64,000 nt of DNA from an uncultured Polaromonas sp. Lineage in GTDB: Bacteria > Pseudomonadota > Gammaproteobacteria > Burkholderiales > Burkholderiaceae_C. Below, piece after piece: positions 7,884-18,947 of the stretch. The position numbers and the translations under genes are program-made. Every line of letters begins with the position of its first letter. The first letter of the stretch is position 1. The stretch spans positions 62,001 to 126,000 of the forward strand of contig CALMEI010000040.1 of NCBI GenBank assembly GCA_937863225.1, read 5' to 3'. The notes beneath the pieces were generated by a model. It searched no databases. It worked only from the letters and a program-made list of their open reading frames with translations, and was not told the DNA's origin.

Positions 7884-8731
7884 GATTTTTGCACTTTGGT
7901 TTGGAAGTCGCTGGCATCATGCCGTTCATGCAGTTGGCTCTCTGGCTTACCCGTCACACGGTTGACCATGCGACCGCGTTGCACAGCGGGCCGTTTGGCG
8001 ATTTCTTTGGTCCAACGCTGCACGTTCGCATATTCTTGCACCTGCAAAAACTCGCCCGCTTCATATTGCAAACCCATCGCCAAAGCACCATACCATGCCC
8101 AGGTTGCCATGTCGGCAATGGTGTATTCATCACCAGCCAGGTATTGGTTATCCGACAAACGGCGGTTCAACACATCCAACTGACGTTTGACTTCCATCGC
8201 AAAGCGGTTGATGGGGTATTCCATTTTCGTGGGTGCATAAGCGTAAAAATGGCCAAAGCCACCGCCCAAATATGGCGCACTGCCCATTTGCCAAAACAAC
8301 CAGGACAAGCATTCAGCCCTGACGATGGGGTCGGTCGGTATGAATGCATTGAATTTATTGGCCAAATGCAAAAGAATAGCGCCCGATTCAAAGACGCGAA
8401 ACGGTACGGGTCCGCTTCTGTCCATCAGTGCCGGAATTTTGGAATTGGGGTTCACCGCCACAAAGCCACTGCTGAATTGTTCGCCCTCGTTGATGCGAAT
8501 CAACCACGCGTCATATTCTGCCCCCGTGTGACCCGCCTCTAGCAATTCCTCCAACATCACCGTCACCTTCACACCATTGGGTGTGGCCAGTGAATAAAGC
8601 TGAAACGGATGCTTGCCTACGGGCAAATCTTTATCGTGCGTCGCACCCGAGATGGGCCGGTTGATATTGGCAAACTTGCCACCGTTGGCTTTGTCCCAAG
8701 TCCAAACGCTGGGGGGTACGTAATCGGTCAT
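7880..8731 (-). CDS. yghU: YghU-type (Nu-class) glutathione transferase / disulfide-bond oxidoreductase
   Basis: A 283-residue protein that aligns closely to E. coli YghU by memory, including KFANINRPISGATHDK, GKHPFQLYSLATPNG, MLEELLEAGHTGAEYDAW, the NPNSKIPAL cis-proline segment, YLGGGFGHFYAYAPTK and the C-terminal QLHERHDASDF. YghU binds two glutathione molecules and reduces disulfides and hydroperoxides in the cytoplasm. It is the first gene of a two-gene minus-strand unit with the second GST. A 66-bp repeat lies 40 bp upstream of its start. Confidence 0.93.
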   Translation of the reverse strand: MTDYVPPSVWTWDKANGGKFANINRPISGATHDKDLPVGKHPFQLYSLATPNGVKVTVMLEELLEAGHTGAEYDAWLIRINEGEQFSSGFVAVNPNSKIPALMDRSGPVPFRVFESGAILLHLANKFNAFIPTDPIVRAECLSWLFWQMGSAPYLGGGFGHFYAYAPTKMEYPINRFAMEVKRQLDVLNRRLSDNQYLAGDEYTIADMATWAWYGALAMGLQYEAGEFLQVQEYANVQRWTKEIAKRPAVQRGRMVNRVTGKPESQLHERHDASDFQTKVQKS

Positions 8732-8771
8732 GTCAAAAACCCTTTCAATAGCAAACCATGGAATAAAATAA

Positions 8772-8837
8772 TGCTATATATTTAATAGCACACTAGGCAA
8801 TAAATACAACGCTTACAAGCCAATTTTTCATATAAAA
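8772..8837 (+). repeat. 66-bp dispersed repeat, copy 3
   Basis: Begins TGCTATATATTTAATAGCA and carries GGCAATAAATAC, with AACGC replacing the usual GCCGC. It sits in the 136-bp gap between yghU and the SRPBCC gene. Confidence 0.88.
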
Positions 8838-8867
8838 TATTCTAAATATTGCATCATCGATGCCGCT

Positions 8868-9287
8868 CTATCGCAACACCTCCGCTTGCAAGCGCAGCAA
8901 ATTTTCGTCGTTCGCGGGTACCACGATATGTTCAACTTGTCGCGCGACATCGGCACTTTCGAACGCTTGTGTCCAAGTAATCAGCGTACCTGTGTTTGAC
9001 GGTACCAACTCAATGGTTAATCGGAACACAGGTTGCATTGGGTGTTCAACCACCACTTTTTGATTCGTCACAATCTCGCCGAACACATTTTCGTTAGGGT
9101 AATTTGCGCCATCAGGTCCATGCATCACCAACGACCATCGACCACCCGTTTTGAAATCAAAAGCGCTGAACGTATTAGAAAACCCCGCCGGTCCCCACCA
9201 GCGCGCCAAGCGCTCAGGGTTGCTGATGGCAGCAAAAACGTGCTCTGGTGTGGCGGGTATGGTCAGTGCGTGCTTAAACGTCGTCAT
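8868..9287 (-). CDS. SRPBCC (AHSA1-like) domain protein
   Basis: A 139-residue single-domain START-like protein. The opening IPATPEHVFAAISNPERLARWWGP, the FDFKTGGRWSLVMHGPDG hairpin, and the C-terminal helix are typical of the activator-of-Hsp90 (AHSA1) branch, which forms a hydrophobic ligand cavity. No Hsp90 context is present and the true role of bacterial members is mostly unknown. It is probably expressed alone, with its own start at 9287. Confidence 0.82.
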   Translation of the reverse strand: MTTFKHALTIPATPEHVFAAISNPERLARWWGPAGFSNTFSAFDFKTGGRWSLVMHGPDGANYPNENVFGEIVTNQKVVVEHPMQPVFRLTIELVPSNTGTLITWTQAFESADVARQVEHIVVPANDENLLRLQAEVLR

Positions 9288-9330
9288 AGCGTATGTTAAA
9301 TCAAATTGACTCCAACGCTAAGCGCCTACT

Positions 9331-9987
9331 TCACCCCGCAAACTCCCACTTCTTCTTAGCCGCCAGTACCGCATCAGGATAGGCGGCTTTGCCGCGGCTG
9401 CCGTTGTAGCGGCCCAGGGCGAGGAAGAGGTTGCCGTTTTCACGGTCAAGATAATGGCGCAGGATGACGCAGCCGAAGCGGATATTGGTTTGCATGTTGA
9501 ACAAATGGCTGGTTGATTGTTTGTCAGTCTCCTCTGCCAACACACGCAGCCAAAACGGCATGATTTGCATGTAACCACGCGCGCCCACCCAGCTGATGGC
9601 GTATTTTTTGAAACCACTTTCGACTTGTATCAAACCCAGTACCAAGGCGGTGTCCAGTCCGGCGCGCTTGCTTTCGTACCAAACGGTTTGAAGAAATTCT
9701 TTTCTGGTTTGAAAGTCACGTTTTTTGGGCTGCAATCGCTCGCTCATTTCACCCAACCAGCGCAGGTAGTGGATGTACGATGCCGTGTCTTTGAACTCAG
9801 GAATGGGTGGATCTGAACTGTGCACAGCATTGCGCATGGCAATGCGCACCGCATCAGCCAGTGGTTCTTCTACCTGCGCACCAGCTTGTGATTGCTCAGA
9901 AATTAATAGCAATGTAGGCAATAAACACGCTGACTTGAGCCATTTTCTTCGACTATTTTCGGCAGAGTTCGTTGCTTCAGAATCCAT
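9331..9987 (-). CDS. Lytic transglycosylase, SLT domain, with repeat-derived signal peptide
   Basis: A 218-residue exported enzyme predicted to cleave the glycan strands of peptidoglycan. The catalytic glutamate lies in LIQVESGFKKYA, followed by GARGYMQIMPFW and LALGRYNGSRGKAAYP, the Slt/MltC-type core. The N-terminus has a twin-arginine-like SRRKWLK followed by ACLLPTLLLI and a possible AGA-Q cleavage site. Residues about 10-32, covering the whole hydrophobic region, are encoded by the antisense strand of a 66-bp repeat copy (9893-9958). It starts 39 bp after proS and is likely cotranscribed with it. Confidence 0.87.
   Translation of the reverse strand: MDSEATNSAENSRRKWLKSACLLPTLLLISEQSQAGAQVEEPLADAVRIAMRNAVHSSDPPIPEFKDTASYIHYLRWLGEMSERLQPKKRDFQTRKEFLQTVWYESKRAGLDTALVLGLIQVESGFKKYAISWVGARGYMQIMPFWLRVLAEETDKQSTSHLFNMQTNIRFGCVILRHYLDRENGNLFLALGRYNGSRGKAAYPDAVLAAKKKWEFAG
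9893..9958 (+). repeat. 66-bp dispersed repeat, copy 4 (inside the transglycosylase gene)
   Basis: Begins TGCTCAGAAATTAATAGC and carries GGCAATAAACACGCTG. It aligns without gaps to the other copies. The gene reads it on the opposite strand, giving the hydrophobic signal-peptide segment. It is among the more diverged copies, consistent with coding constraint or age. Confidence 0.75.
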
Positions 9988-10026
9988 ACATCACTGCATC
10001 AACAGTTCAACACTTGCTCAACTGGT

Positions 10027-11769
<1,743 letters not shown>

Positions 11770-11831
11770 AGCTGGTGAATGTGCAAGTAAATGTGCATAA
11801 TAGATGCAAGTTAAAAATTTAGGGTTTGATT

Positions 11832-12614
11832 ATGCTTGACCGCGAAGGCTTTAGGCCAAATGTCGGCATCATTTTGCTCAATCAGAAAAATCAGGTTTTT
11901 TGGGGTAAACGCATACGCACCCACTCTTGGCAGTTTCCGCAGGGTGGCATTGACCGAGGGGAAACCCCGGAACAAGCCATGTTCCGCGAGTTGCATGAAG
12001 AAGTGGGACTCTTGCCAGAGCATGTGCGCATCATTGCCCGAACCCGCGACTGGTTGCGCTATGAGGTGCCAGACCGATTCATTCGACGCGATTCGCGTGG
12101 CTTTTACAAAGGCCAAAAACAGATTTGGTTTTTGCTGCAAATGGTGGCCTTTGACAACCAAGTCAATTTGCGCGCCACCAACCACCCCGAGTTTGATGCA
12201 TGGCGCTGGAACCAGTTTTGGGTGCCTTTGGATGTGGTGGTGGAGTTCAAACGCAATGTGTACGAGATGGCCTTGACTGAGCTGTCACGCTTTTTGCCGC
12301 GCACCAATTACCGTACACAGAATCAAGAAGCTCACCGTGGTGAACATCGCCATGACTTCAGAGCCGATTTCAAAGCCGAGCCCAGGTCGCGCTACTTACG
12401 CGGTGCCATTCACCATGACCACTTTGATAACCCTACCGACAATAGCTTTGACGCGCATCGCAACAGCATGGAGCTGCCACCCGACGCTTGCTACGAACCT
12501 GACCCGCAAGTCGCTTACGAGACATCGGCAACGCCAAACAGCACCTGTTCAGACAACCCAGAAATTGATTTGCCAGAACCCGCGCCGCACGACCCAACTC
12601 GACAAGCGCGTTAA
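11832..12614 (+). CDS. rppH: RNA pyrophosphohydrolase with long C-terminal tail
   Basis: A 260-residue Nudix hydrolase that removes pyrophosphate from mRNA 5' ends and so triggers decay. The Nudix box spans residues 38-60 ([23 protein letters not shown], split here as [12 protein letters not shown] / [11 protein letters not shown]), and the opening [17 protein letters not shown] is typical. I chose the ATG at 11832 over a TTG two codons upstream. The catalytic part ends near residue 165; the remaining roughly 95 residues are hydrophilic, rich in His, Asp, Glu and Pro, and probably disordered. E. coli RppH lacks this tail. Divergent from proS. Confidence 0.94.
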   Translation: MLDREGFRPNVGIILLNQKNQVFWGKRIRTHSWQFPQGGIDRGETPEQAMFRELHEEVGLLPEHVRIIARTRDWLRYEVPDRFIRRDSRGFYKGQKQIWFLLQMVAFDNQVNLRATNHPEFDAWRWNQFWVPLDVVVEFKRNVYEMALTELSRFLPRTNYRTQNQEAHRGEHRHDFRADFKAEPRSRYLRGAIHHDHFDNPTDNSFDAHRNSMELPPDACYEPDPQVAYETSATPNSTCSDNPEIDLPEPAPHDPTRQAR

Positions 12615-12622
12615 TCTGAACC

Positions 12623-15205
12623 CTAAGACGCTCTGAGTGTTTGCACCACAGGTTGCCGAATCACTTTGCGCAAGCCAATTGAGCCGGCCAGGAGCGATAT
12701 CATGGCACCAGCCAGTGCACCCAGCACAGGTACCAGCAGCGAGATGCGCCACTCAAACTCAAACACATAGCGTGCCATGACCCAGGCCACTGCCATGGCA
12801 ATGATGCTGGCCAACAAACCAGCCAGCAAACCCACGCCCAACAATTCAGCACCTTGAACACGTCGCAGTAAATTGCTATGTGCACCCACTGCACGCATGA
12901 TGGCGAAATCTTTGGCGCGCTCGTCCTGCGTGGCGGTGACGGCCGCAAACAACACCAGCACACCTGCCGCCAAGGTAAAGCCAAACAAAAATTCCACCGC
13001 ACCAATGACTTGGTTCAACACGCTTTGCACCTGTGCCACGGTGGCTGTCATGTCCACACTGGTGACGTTGGGGAAGGCTTGTACCAATTGGTTGTCAAAC
13101 ACCGCACCATCCGCGACAGTGCCTGGGGCTCGATACGCCGTCATATAAGTAGCAGACGCTTGCGGCAAAGTGGCAACCGGGAACATCACAAAAAAGTTCG
13201 CCCGCATCGAACCCCAATCCACTTTGCGCAATGAGGTGATGCGACTGTCTACAGGTACGCCGCCCATATCAAAACGCAGGCGGTCACCCAGCTTCAAATT
13301 CAAGGTTTTGGCGATGCCCTCTTCCACACTGGCGCCGCCATCTTCGTCATTCACCCATTTGCCAGCCACCACATCATTGTGCTGGGGCAAGGTGCGGCTG
13401 TGAGACAGGTTGAAGTCTCGGTCCATCAAACGTTTGGCGCGTTCGTCTGCAAAATTATCTGGACCCACAGCAGCATCGTTCACCGCCACCAAACGACCAC
13501 GAATCATGGGGTACCAGTCGTATTGTGTGATTTTGGCTTCTTTGAGTTTTTGTTGAAACGCATCAGCTTGGTCTGGCATGATGTTGATGACAAAGCGGTT
13601 GGGCGCATCGGGCGGCGTGGCTTTGCGCCAGCTGCTGATTAAATCGGTTCGCAGCAGCACCAACAAAATCAAAGCAAGCAAGCCACACGCCAAGGCACTG
13701 ATTTGCACCACCGCAAAAGCAGGGCGAGCTGACAGTTGTCTGGTAGCCAACACCAGCCAATGCGGTGCGCGTTGGTCATTCACGCTCTGGCGTAGCAGTT
13801 GCAGCGCCACCCAACTGAATCCGGCAAACAGCAGCACCGCCGCCAAGAAACCGCCCACCACAATCAGTCCCAATTTGATGTCGCTGCTGGCAGCCAATAG
13901 CAAAGCAGAAAAACCCAGCACACCCAAACCTAAAACCAACATCGAAGCGGGTTTCAAACTGCCCACATCACGTCGAATCACGCGCAAGGGTGGTACCTGC
14001 GCCAGTTGCAGCACGGGAGGCAAACCAAATGCAAAAAGTAGCGTCATGCCCACACCCAAACCAAATGCCACGGGCCACCATGATGCCGCTGGCAAACTGC
14101 TTTCAACCAAACCTGCCAGCAACCACACAAACACATGGTGCACACAATAGCCCAACACCACGCCCAAAATGCTCGCCATCAAACCCACCCACGCAAATTC
14201 AGTGGTGTAGCTCAAACCAATGCTGCGCTGACTTTGACCAAATACTCGCAGCATGGCGCAATCGTCCAAATGCTTGGCCGCAAAAGCACGTGCAGCCAAA
14301 GCCACCGCCACCGCACTGAGCAATGCCGCCAGCAATGCCACCAAGCTCAAAAATTTTTCAGCGCGTCCCAGCACTTGGTTCATCTCAGGTCGCCCCGTTT
14401 CAAAGGATTCCATTCGCACACCGCGTACTGCAGCCGCTTGTGGCGAATTTGGCCCACTTTGGTTGGCGTTATCCAATGTGGATTGCACCCACGTAGCAAA
14501 TGTTTTGGCAGGAGATGTCGTCACATTTGTGCTGGCATTGTCATTGTCTGCCACGACAAAACGGTAGGTGACTCGACTGGCGGGTTGTATCAAGCCGGTG
14601 GCGGCCAAATCAGTTTGGTTCAACAGCACACGTGGCGCAAATGTGGCAAAGCCGGTGCCGCGATCGGGCTCAGCAATGATGATGCGGCTAACTTTGAAAG
14701 ACTTGTCACCCAACCACATGGCAGCACCGATTGGTATGTTCAGCGCAGTCAGCAAAGATGAATCAACCCACACTTCACCCGCTGCAGGAATGGTGCTGGT
14801 TTTTTCACCTGTCTCGCCCAACGCGTTGGCAACCGTCATTCGGCCGCGCAATGGATAGCCTGCTGACACCGCTTTCAATGCCACCAATTTGGTTTGTCCA
14901 CCTTGTTCAATGGGTATGCGGGCCATCGATGGAAAGCCTACCGTGCTGGCGGTGAGCAAACCCAACTCTTTCGCTTTGTCAATCACGTTGGGTGGAGTGG
15001 CGTTGTCGCTCAAAACCACCACATCACCACCCAGCAAGGATCGCGCGTCGCGTTGCAAACCACCTTTTAAACGGTCGGCAAAAAAACTCACCGAGGTTAA
15101 AGCCGCTACCGCCAAAGTGACAGCCAATACCAACAAGCGCAATTCTCCCGAACGCCAATCGCGCAGCAACGTGCGCCAACCTTGCGCGTAGAAAGATGTG
15201 TTCAT
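12623..15205 (-). CDS. FtsX-like ABC transporter permease (YbbP-type), apparently orphan
   Basis: An inner-membrane protein of about 860 residues with the YbbP/large-FtsX plan: one N-terminal helix (LLVLAVTLAVAALTSVSFFA), a large periplasmic domain, a first membrane block near residues 290-480, a second periplasmic domain, and a C-terminal block (GFTLAAGVLVLFAAVTATQDER with the characteristic FAIMRAVGA). YbbP normally works with the ATPase YbbA in lipid or lipoprotein handling, but no ATPase gene is adjacent. It begins 13 bp after panC and probably shares its transcript. Start set at the ATG 15205 in front of NTSFYAQGWRTLLRDWRSGE; a longer frame would overlap panC. Confidence 0.85.
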   Translation of the reverse strand: MNTSFYAQGWRTLLRDWRSGELRLLVLAVTLAVAALTSVSFFADRLKGGLQRDARSLLGGDVVVLSDNATPPNVIDKAKELGLLTASTVGFPSMARIPIEQGGQTKLVALKAVSAGYPLRGRMTVANALGETGEKTSTIPAAGEVWVDSSLLTALNIPIGAAMWLGDKSFKVSRIIIAEPDRGTGFATFAPRVLLNQTDLAATGLIQPASRVTYRFVVADNDNASTNVTTSPAKTFATWVQSTLDNANQSGPNSPQAAAVRGVRMESFETGRPEMNQVLGRAEKFLSLVALLAALLSAVAVALAARAFAAKHLDDCAMLRVFGQSQRSIGLSYTTEFAWVGLMASILGVVLGYCVHHVFVWLLAGLVESSLPAASWWPVAFGLGVGMTLLFAFGLPPVLQLAQVPPLRVIRRDVGSLKPASMLVLGLGVLGFSALLLAASSDIKLGLIVVGGFLAAVLLFAGFSWVALQLLRQSVNDQRAPHWLVLATRQLSARPAFAVVQISALACGLLALILLVLLRTDLISSWRKATPPDAPNRFVINIMPDQADAFQQKLKEAKITQYDWYPMIRGRLVAVNDAAVGPDNFADERAKRLMDRDFNLSHSRTLPQHNDVVAGKWVNDEDGGASVEEGIAKTLNLKLGDRLRFDMGGVPVDSRITSLRKVDWGSMRANFFVMFPVATLPQASATYMTAYRAPGTVADGAVFDNQLVQAFPNVTSVDMTATVAQVQSVLNQVIGAVEFLFGFTLAAGVLVLFAAVTATQDERAKDFAIMRAVGAHSNLLRRVQGAELLGVGLLAGLLASIIAMAVAWVMARYVFEFEWRISLLVPVLGALAGAMISLLAGSIGLRKVIRQPVVQTLRAS

Positions 15206-15218
15206 GCTGGTGGTGTTT

Positions 15219-16082
15219 TCAAAACTCCAAGTTATCAATCAAGCGGGTCTTGCCCAGTTTGGCAGCACCCAGCACCACCAGTGGGTCGTTGCTTTGACCG
15301 CCCATTGAAAAACCGCCATGTGGCGCTTGCAGGTCAGCGCGGCGACGCACGGTTAAATAATCTGGCTGCCAGCCGCGATCAGCCAGTGACTGCATGGCTT
15401 TGGCTTCCAATGCAGCCAAATTATTGGCTTCTAGACGGTAGTTTTGTGCCAACTCGCGCAAAGCTTTGGACAATTGCACGGCCTCTGCGCGTTCGTCTTT
15501 GTTTAAATAACCATTACGTGAACTCAATGCCAAACCATCCTGAGCGCGTTGCGTTTCACCGCCGACAATGTCAATTGGCAGCGCGAACTGTTGCACCATG
15601 CGTTGAATCACCATCAGCTGCTGGTAGTCTTTTTTGCCAAACAAAGCTGTGCGTTTGCCTTGTGCTTCTGAGAACACACAAGTGAACAATTTCATCACCA
15701 CGGTGCTCACGCCGACGAAAAATCCGGGTCTGAAATGCCCTTCTAAAATGTCGGCCACTTCAGTTGGTGGCGAAATTTTGAAGGTTTGCGGTTCTGGGTA
15801 CAAATCTTTTTCCGTGGGCGCAAACAACACATTGCAACCTGCGGCTTCTAATTTTTCGCAATCTTCTTTGAACGTGCGCGGGTAGGAATCAAAATCTTCA
15901 TGCGGCGCAAATTGCAAACGGTTCACAAAAATACTGGACACCGTCACATCACCCAAAGGTTTGGCTTGCTTGATCAAGGCCAAATGTCCTGCATGCAAAT
16001 TGCCCATGGTCGGCACGAATGCGGGATGCTTGAACTGCGCCATGTGCGTGCGTAAATCGGCAATGGTGTGGGCGATGTGCAT
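15219..16082 (-). CDS. panC: Pantothenate synthetase (pantoate--beta-alanine ligase)
   Basis: A cytoplasmic ligase of 287 residues that joins pantoate to beta-alanine using ATP, the last step of pantothenate synthesis. The HIGH-type motif is in [15 protein letters not shown], followed by [13 protein letters not shown] and the KMSKS-like ALSSRNGYL. The start at 16082 ([13 protein letters not shown]) fits the family; an in-frame upstream start would add a 12-residue tail not usual in PanC. panB lies two genes upstream on the same strand with mtnN between, so this is a pan cluster. A 66-bp repeat separates panC from mtnN. Confidence 0.96.
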   Translation of the reverse strand: MHIAHTIADLRTHMAQFKHPAFVPTMGNLHAGHLALIKQAKPLGDVTVSSIFVNRLQFAPHEDFDSYPRTFKEDCEKLEAAGCNVLFAPTEKDLYPEPQTFKISPPTEVADILEGHFRPGFFVGVSTVVMKLFTCVFSEAQGKRTALFGKKDYQQLMVIQRMVQQFALPIDIVGGETQRAQDGLALSSRNGYLNKDERAEAVQLSKALRELAQNYRLEANNLAALEAKAMQSLADRGWQPDYLTVRRRADLQAPHGGFSMGGQSNDPLVVLGAAKLGKTRLIDNLEF

Positions 16083-16151
16083 ATTAAAAATCAAACTTTC
16101 TAAAATACGGTCAAACAAAATTCAATGCGGCGTTACCTATTTTTGCTCAAA

Positions 16152-16217
16152 TGCTATCAAATTAATAGCACTATAGGCAATAAATACGCCGGTTTGAGGC
16201 CTAAAACATGCATATTT
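16152..16217 (+). repeat. 66-bp dispersed repeat, copy 5
   Basis: Begins TGCTATCAAATTAATAGCA and carries CTATAGGCAATAAATACGCC. It lies in the 198-bp gap between mtnN and panC. It departs from the consensus mainly at its right end, which reads CATGCATATTT instead of TTCATATAAA. Confidence 0.9.
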
Positions 16218-16280
16218 TACAGTGGATGTGGACAAAACCCAGACCCTATTGCGGTTTGAATAACATCAGCTTAGCAGATT

Positions 16281-17027
16281 TCACCGCGCACGCATCCAAG
16301 CATGAACCAAGCCCACGGAATAGGGACCGGCCACATCGTGCATGAAACTGGCAAAATCCACGTGCGCTGTGTCGTCAGCACGATCCGAAATGGTGCGTAC
16401 CGCCACAAATGGAATCTTGAAATCGCAGCAAACCTGCGCCACCGCAGCACCTTCCATTTCTACACACAGCGCATTGGGCAGCGCTTCGCGCAAAATCTTC
16501 ACCTCTGCCGCGCTGCTGACAAAGCGGTCACCACTGGCAATCAGACCTTGGTGTATTTGAAATGCGTTTGCGCCCTGAAAGTCAGCTCGGTATTGTTGCG
16601 CAGCTGTGACAACGGCAGCCAGAAGTGGCGCATCCGCAGCAAATTGTTGCAGCCCATAGCTTGGTACTTCATAGCGTGGGAACAACGGCGACGCATCCAA
16701 ATCATGTTGGATGTAATGCGTGCCCACCACAACATCACCCACCTGCACATGGTCAGCTAAACCACCTGCCAGACCTGTGAATAGAATTTGATTGACGCCA
16801 AAATGCTCAATCAACACCGTGGCGGTAGTGGCTGCAGCAACCTTGCCTATGCGTGACAAAGCCAACACCACGGGCTTGTGATGCAGCGTGCCACGCCAAA
16901 ACGCGCGCCCTGCCCGCACCGTGCGTTCAGGGTTTTGTAAAAGTGACAAAAGCCCTGTTTGCTCTTCAGGTAAAGCACTCAGAATGGCTGTCGTCAAATG
17001 GTGCTCACCAAGCATGAATGGCGTCAT
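16281..17027 (-). CDS. mtnN: 5'-methylthioadenosine/S-adenosylhomocysteine nucleosidase
   Basis: A cytoplasmic nucleosidase of about 248 residues that hydrolyses MTA and SAH to adenine plus the thioribose, recycling methionine by-products. Visible family motifs are SALPEE near the start (general-acid Glu), [22 protein letters not shown] (ribose-binding Glu) and RTISDRADD with the catalytic Asp. Several start codons are possible within the overlap with panB (17042, 17027 or 17015); none has a clear ribosome-binding site, so the first dozen residues are uncertain. The overlap implies coupling with panB. Confidence 0.9.
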   Translation of the reverse strand: MTPFMLGEHHLTTAILSALPEEQTGLLSLLQNPERTVRAGRAFWRGTLHHKPVVLALSRIGKVAAATTATVLIEHFGVNQILFTGLAGGLADHVQVGDVVVGTHYIQHDLDASPLFPRYEVPSYGLQQFAADAPLLAAVVTAAQQYRADFQGANAFQIHQGLIASGDRFVSSAAEVKILREALPNALCVEMEGAAVAQVCCDFKIPFVAVRTISDRADDTAHVDFASFMHDVAGPYSVGLVHAWMRAR

Positions 17028-17880
17028 CAGGGAAGCTGCCATCTTTCACTGCTTTGACATACGCAGCCATGGCCGCTTGCACACCTCCCGCGCCTTCCAT
17101 GAAGTTGCGCACAAACTTGGCATTCTTGCCCAAGTTCACACCCAACATGTCATGCAGCACCAGCACTTGCCCTGCTGTGCCTTTGCCAGCGCCAATACCA
17201 ATGGTGTGGCAGCGAGGCAACTCTTGGGTGAGTGCTGCCGACAACACAGCTGGCACCATTTCCAGCACCAACATGGTGGCACCGGCATCTTGCAAATCGT
17301 GCGCGTGACGTTTCAAAATGGCGGCGGACTCATCGGTTTTGCCTTGCACGCGGTAACCACCCAACGCGTGCACGGTTTGGGGTGTTAAGCCCAAGTGAGC
17401 GCAAACAGGAATGCCACGTTCAACCAAAAACTGAACAATCTCAGTCGTCCAACCACCACCCTCTAACTTGACCATGTGTGCCCCCGCTTGCATGAGCACT
17501 GTGGCGCTTTTGATGGCTTGTTCTTTGCTTTCTTGGTAGCTACCGAAAGGCAAATCACCCACTACCCAAGTGGTGCCCTGTACACGGCGCAAACCGCGTG
17601 TCACCGATTTGGTGTGATAGGCCATGTGCTCCAAGGTGACGGCCACGGTGCTGCTTTGCCCTTGGCACACCATGCCCAACGAATCGCCCACCAAAATACA
17701 TTCCACGCCAGCAGCGTCTGCCACAGCAGCAAAGGTGGCGTCATAGGCGGTGAGCATGGGGATTTTTTCGCCGCGATCTCGCATTTCTTGCAATCGCGGC
17801 AAGCTAACTGGTTTGCGTGCAGAAGGCGTGGGTGCCGGCGGCAATGTGCCATAGGGTGTTGCTGCGGTTGAAATGCTCAT
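17005..17880 (-). CDS. panB: 3-methyl-2-oxobutanoate hydroxymethyltransferase
   Basis: A 291-residue cytoplasmic TIM-barrel enzyme that makes ketopantoate from 2-oxoisovalerate and methylene-tetrahydrofolate. The metal site and fold signatures are clear: [43 protein letters not shown] and [10 protein letters not shown] proline-rich N-terminal extension of about 25 residues precedes the conserved core. First gene of the minus-strand panB-mtnN-panC-permease unit and divergent from nadC. Confidence 0.97.
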   Translation of the reverse strand: MSISTAATPYGTLPPAPTPSARKPVSLPRLQEMRDRGEKIPMLTAYDATFAAVADAAGVECILVGDSLGMVCQGQSSTVAVTLEHMAYHTKSVTRGLRRVQGTTWVVGDLPFGSYQESKEQAIKSATVLMQAGAHMVKLEGGGWTTEIVQFLVERGIPVCAHLGLTPQTVHALGGYRVQGKTDESAAILKRHAHDLQDAGATMLVLEMVPAVLSAALTQELPRCHTIGIGAGKGTAGQVLVLHDMLGVNLGKNAKFVRNFMEGAGGVQAAMAAYVKAVKDGSFPDDAIHAW

Positions 17881-17911
17881 AAATTCAAGCTCCGTCTTTC
17901 ATACAATGTCG

Positions 17912-17947
17912 TTGATTCAACTGAATATACTGTCTATAAAGACGTAT
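17912..17947 (+). promoter_or_regulatory. Predicted nadC promoter overlapped by a palindrome
   Basis: TTGATT (17912-17917) and TATAAA (17935-17940) are separated by 17 bp, a good sigma-70 fit reading toward nadC. An imperfect inverted repeat, ATAC-T-GTCT-ATAA-AGAC-GTAT (17927-17947, one bulged base), covers the -10 element and could bind a repressor. The predicted leader to the nadC ATG would be about 110 nt. Both calls are inference from sequence. Confidence 0.45.
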
Positions 17948-18057
17948 CGCAGTTATAGTGAATACTAACCTTAACCCAAATTATGTCGAAACTAAAATAG
18001 CGAAGTCTATTCCAAAATCTGAAGTTTCAAGTTTGACAAGTCCTTAATGAGCCCTTT

Positions 18058-18912
18058 ATGAGTCAGTTTACCGATCAAACCATTGCCGCTCTGGCCAAAG
18101 AAGATGTGACGCGTGCGCTTTTGGAAGATGTCAACACGGGTGATTTAACCGCTTCTTTAATTGACCCCAACGCGCGCACAACGGCACGCATCTTGGCGCG
18201 TGAACAGGCCGTGATTTGCGGCACAGCCTGGGTTGAAGCAGCCATTCTGGCTTTGGACCCCAGCGCCCAGTTACGCTGGTATGTGAACGAAGGTCAGCGC
18301 TGTGAGACCGATCAAACCGTGCTGCGCATTGAAGGCTTAGCGAGCAAACTCTTAACTTCTGAGCGCACCGCTTTGAACTTTTTGCAAATGCTGAGTGCCG
18401 TAGCGACCAAAACAGCTGTTTATGTGGATATTGTCAAAGGCACCAAGGCCAAAATAGTCGACACCCGCAAAACCTTGCCAGGCCTGCGCATGGCACAAAA
18501 ATATGCGGTGCACTGCGGTGGCGGCACCAACCACCGCATTGGTTTGTATGACGCAGTGCTCATCAAAGAAAACCATATAGCAGCTGCTGGCAGCATTGCC
18601 GCTGTACTTGAGAATGCCAACAAACTGGCACCGCAAGCCAAATTCATCGAAATCGAAGTCGAAAACTTGGTGCAATTAACGGATGCCCTGAACGCGGGTG
18701 CCAAAATGATTTTGTTGGACAATATGAGCATTCCAATGCTGCACAAAGCAGTGGCCATTAACAATGGCAAAGCGGTTTTAGAAATTTCAGGCGGCGTCAC
18801 ATTGAACGGTTTGCGAGAGCTGGCAGAAACAGGTGTCGACCGCATTTCCATTGGAACCCTGACAAAAGATGTCAAAGCGATTGATTTTTCAATGCGCTTT
18901 GATGCCATGTAA
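18058..18912 (+). CDS. nadC: Nicotinate-nucleotide pyrophosphorylase (carboxylating)
   Basis: A 284-residue cytoplasmic quinolinate phosphoribosyltransferase that forms nicotinate mononucleotide in de novo NAD synthesis. Conserved segments include [50 protein letters not shown] and [19 protein letters not shown], which carry the substrate-binding Arg, Lys and His. nadA follows 35 bp downstream, giving the last two dedicated enzymes together; nadB is not in the window. Confidence 0.97.
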   Translation: MSQFTDQTIAALAKEDVTRALLEDVNTGDLTASLIDPNARTTARILAREQAVICGTAWVEAAILALDPSAQLRWYVNEGQRCETDQTVLRIEGLASKLLTSERTALNFLQMLSAVATKTAVYVDIVKGTKAKIVDTRKTLPGLRMAQKYAVHCGGGTNHRIGLYDAVLIKENHIAAAGSIAAVLENANKLAPQAKFIEIEVENLVQLTDALNAGAKMILLDNMSIPMLHKAVAINNGKAVLEISGGVTLNGLRELAETGVDRISIGTLTKDVKAIDFSMRFDAM

Positions 18913-18947
18913 ATTCAGAACCGAGCCATTCAAATACATCTACCATC

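Noticed and set aside
12878..14761. Several plus-strand frames of 100-208 codons
   Set aside because: They are antisense shadows of the large FtsX-type permease.
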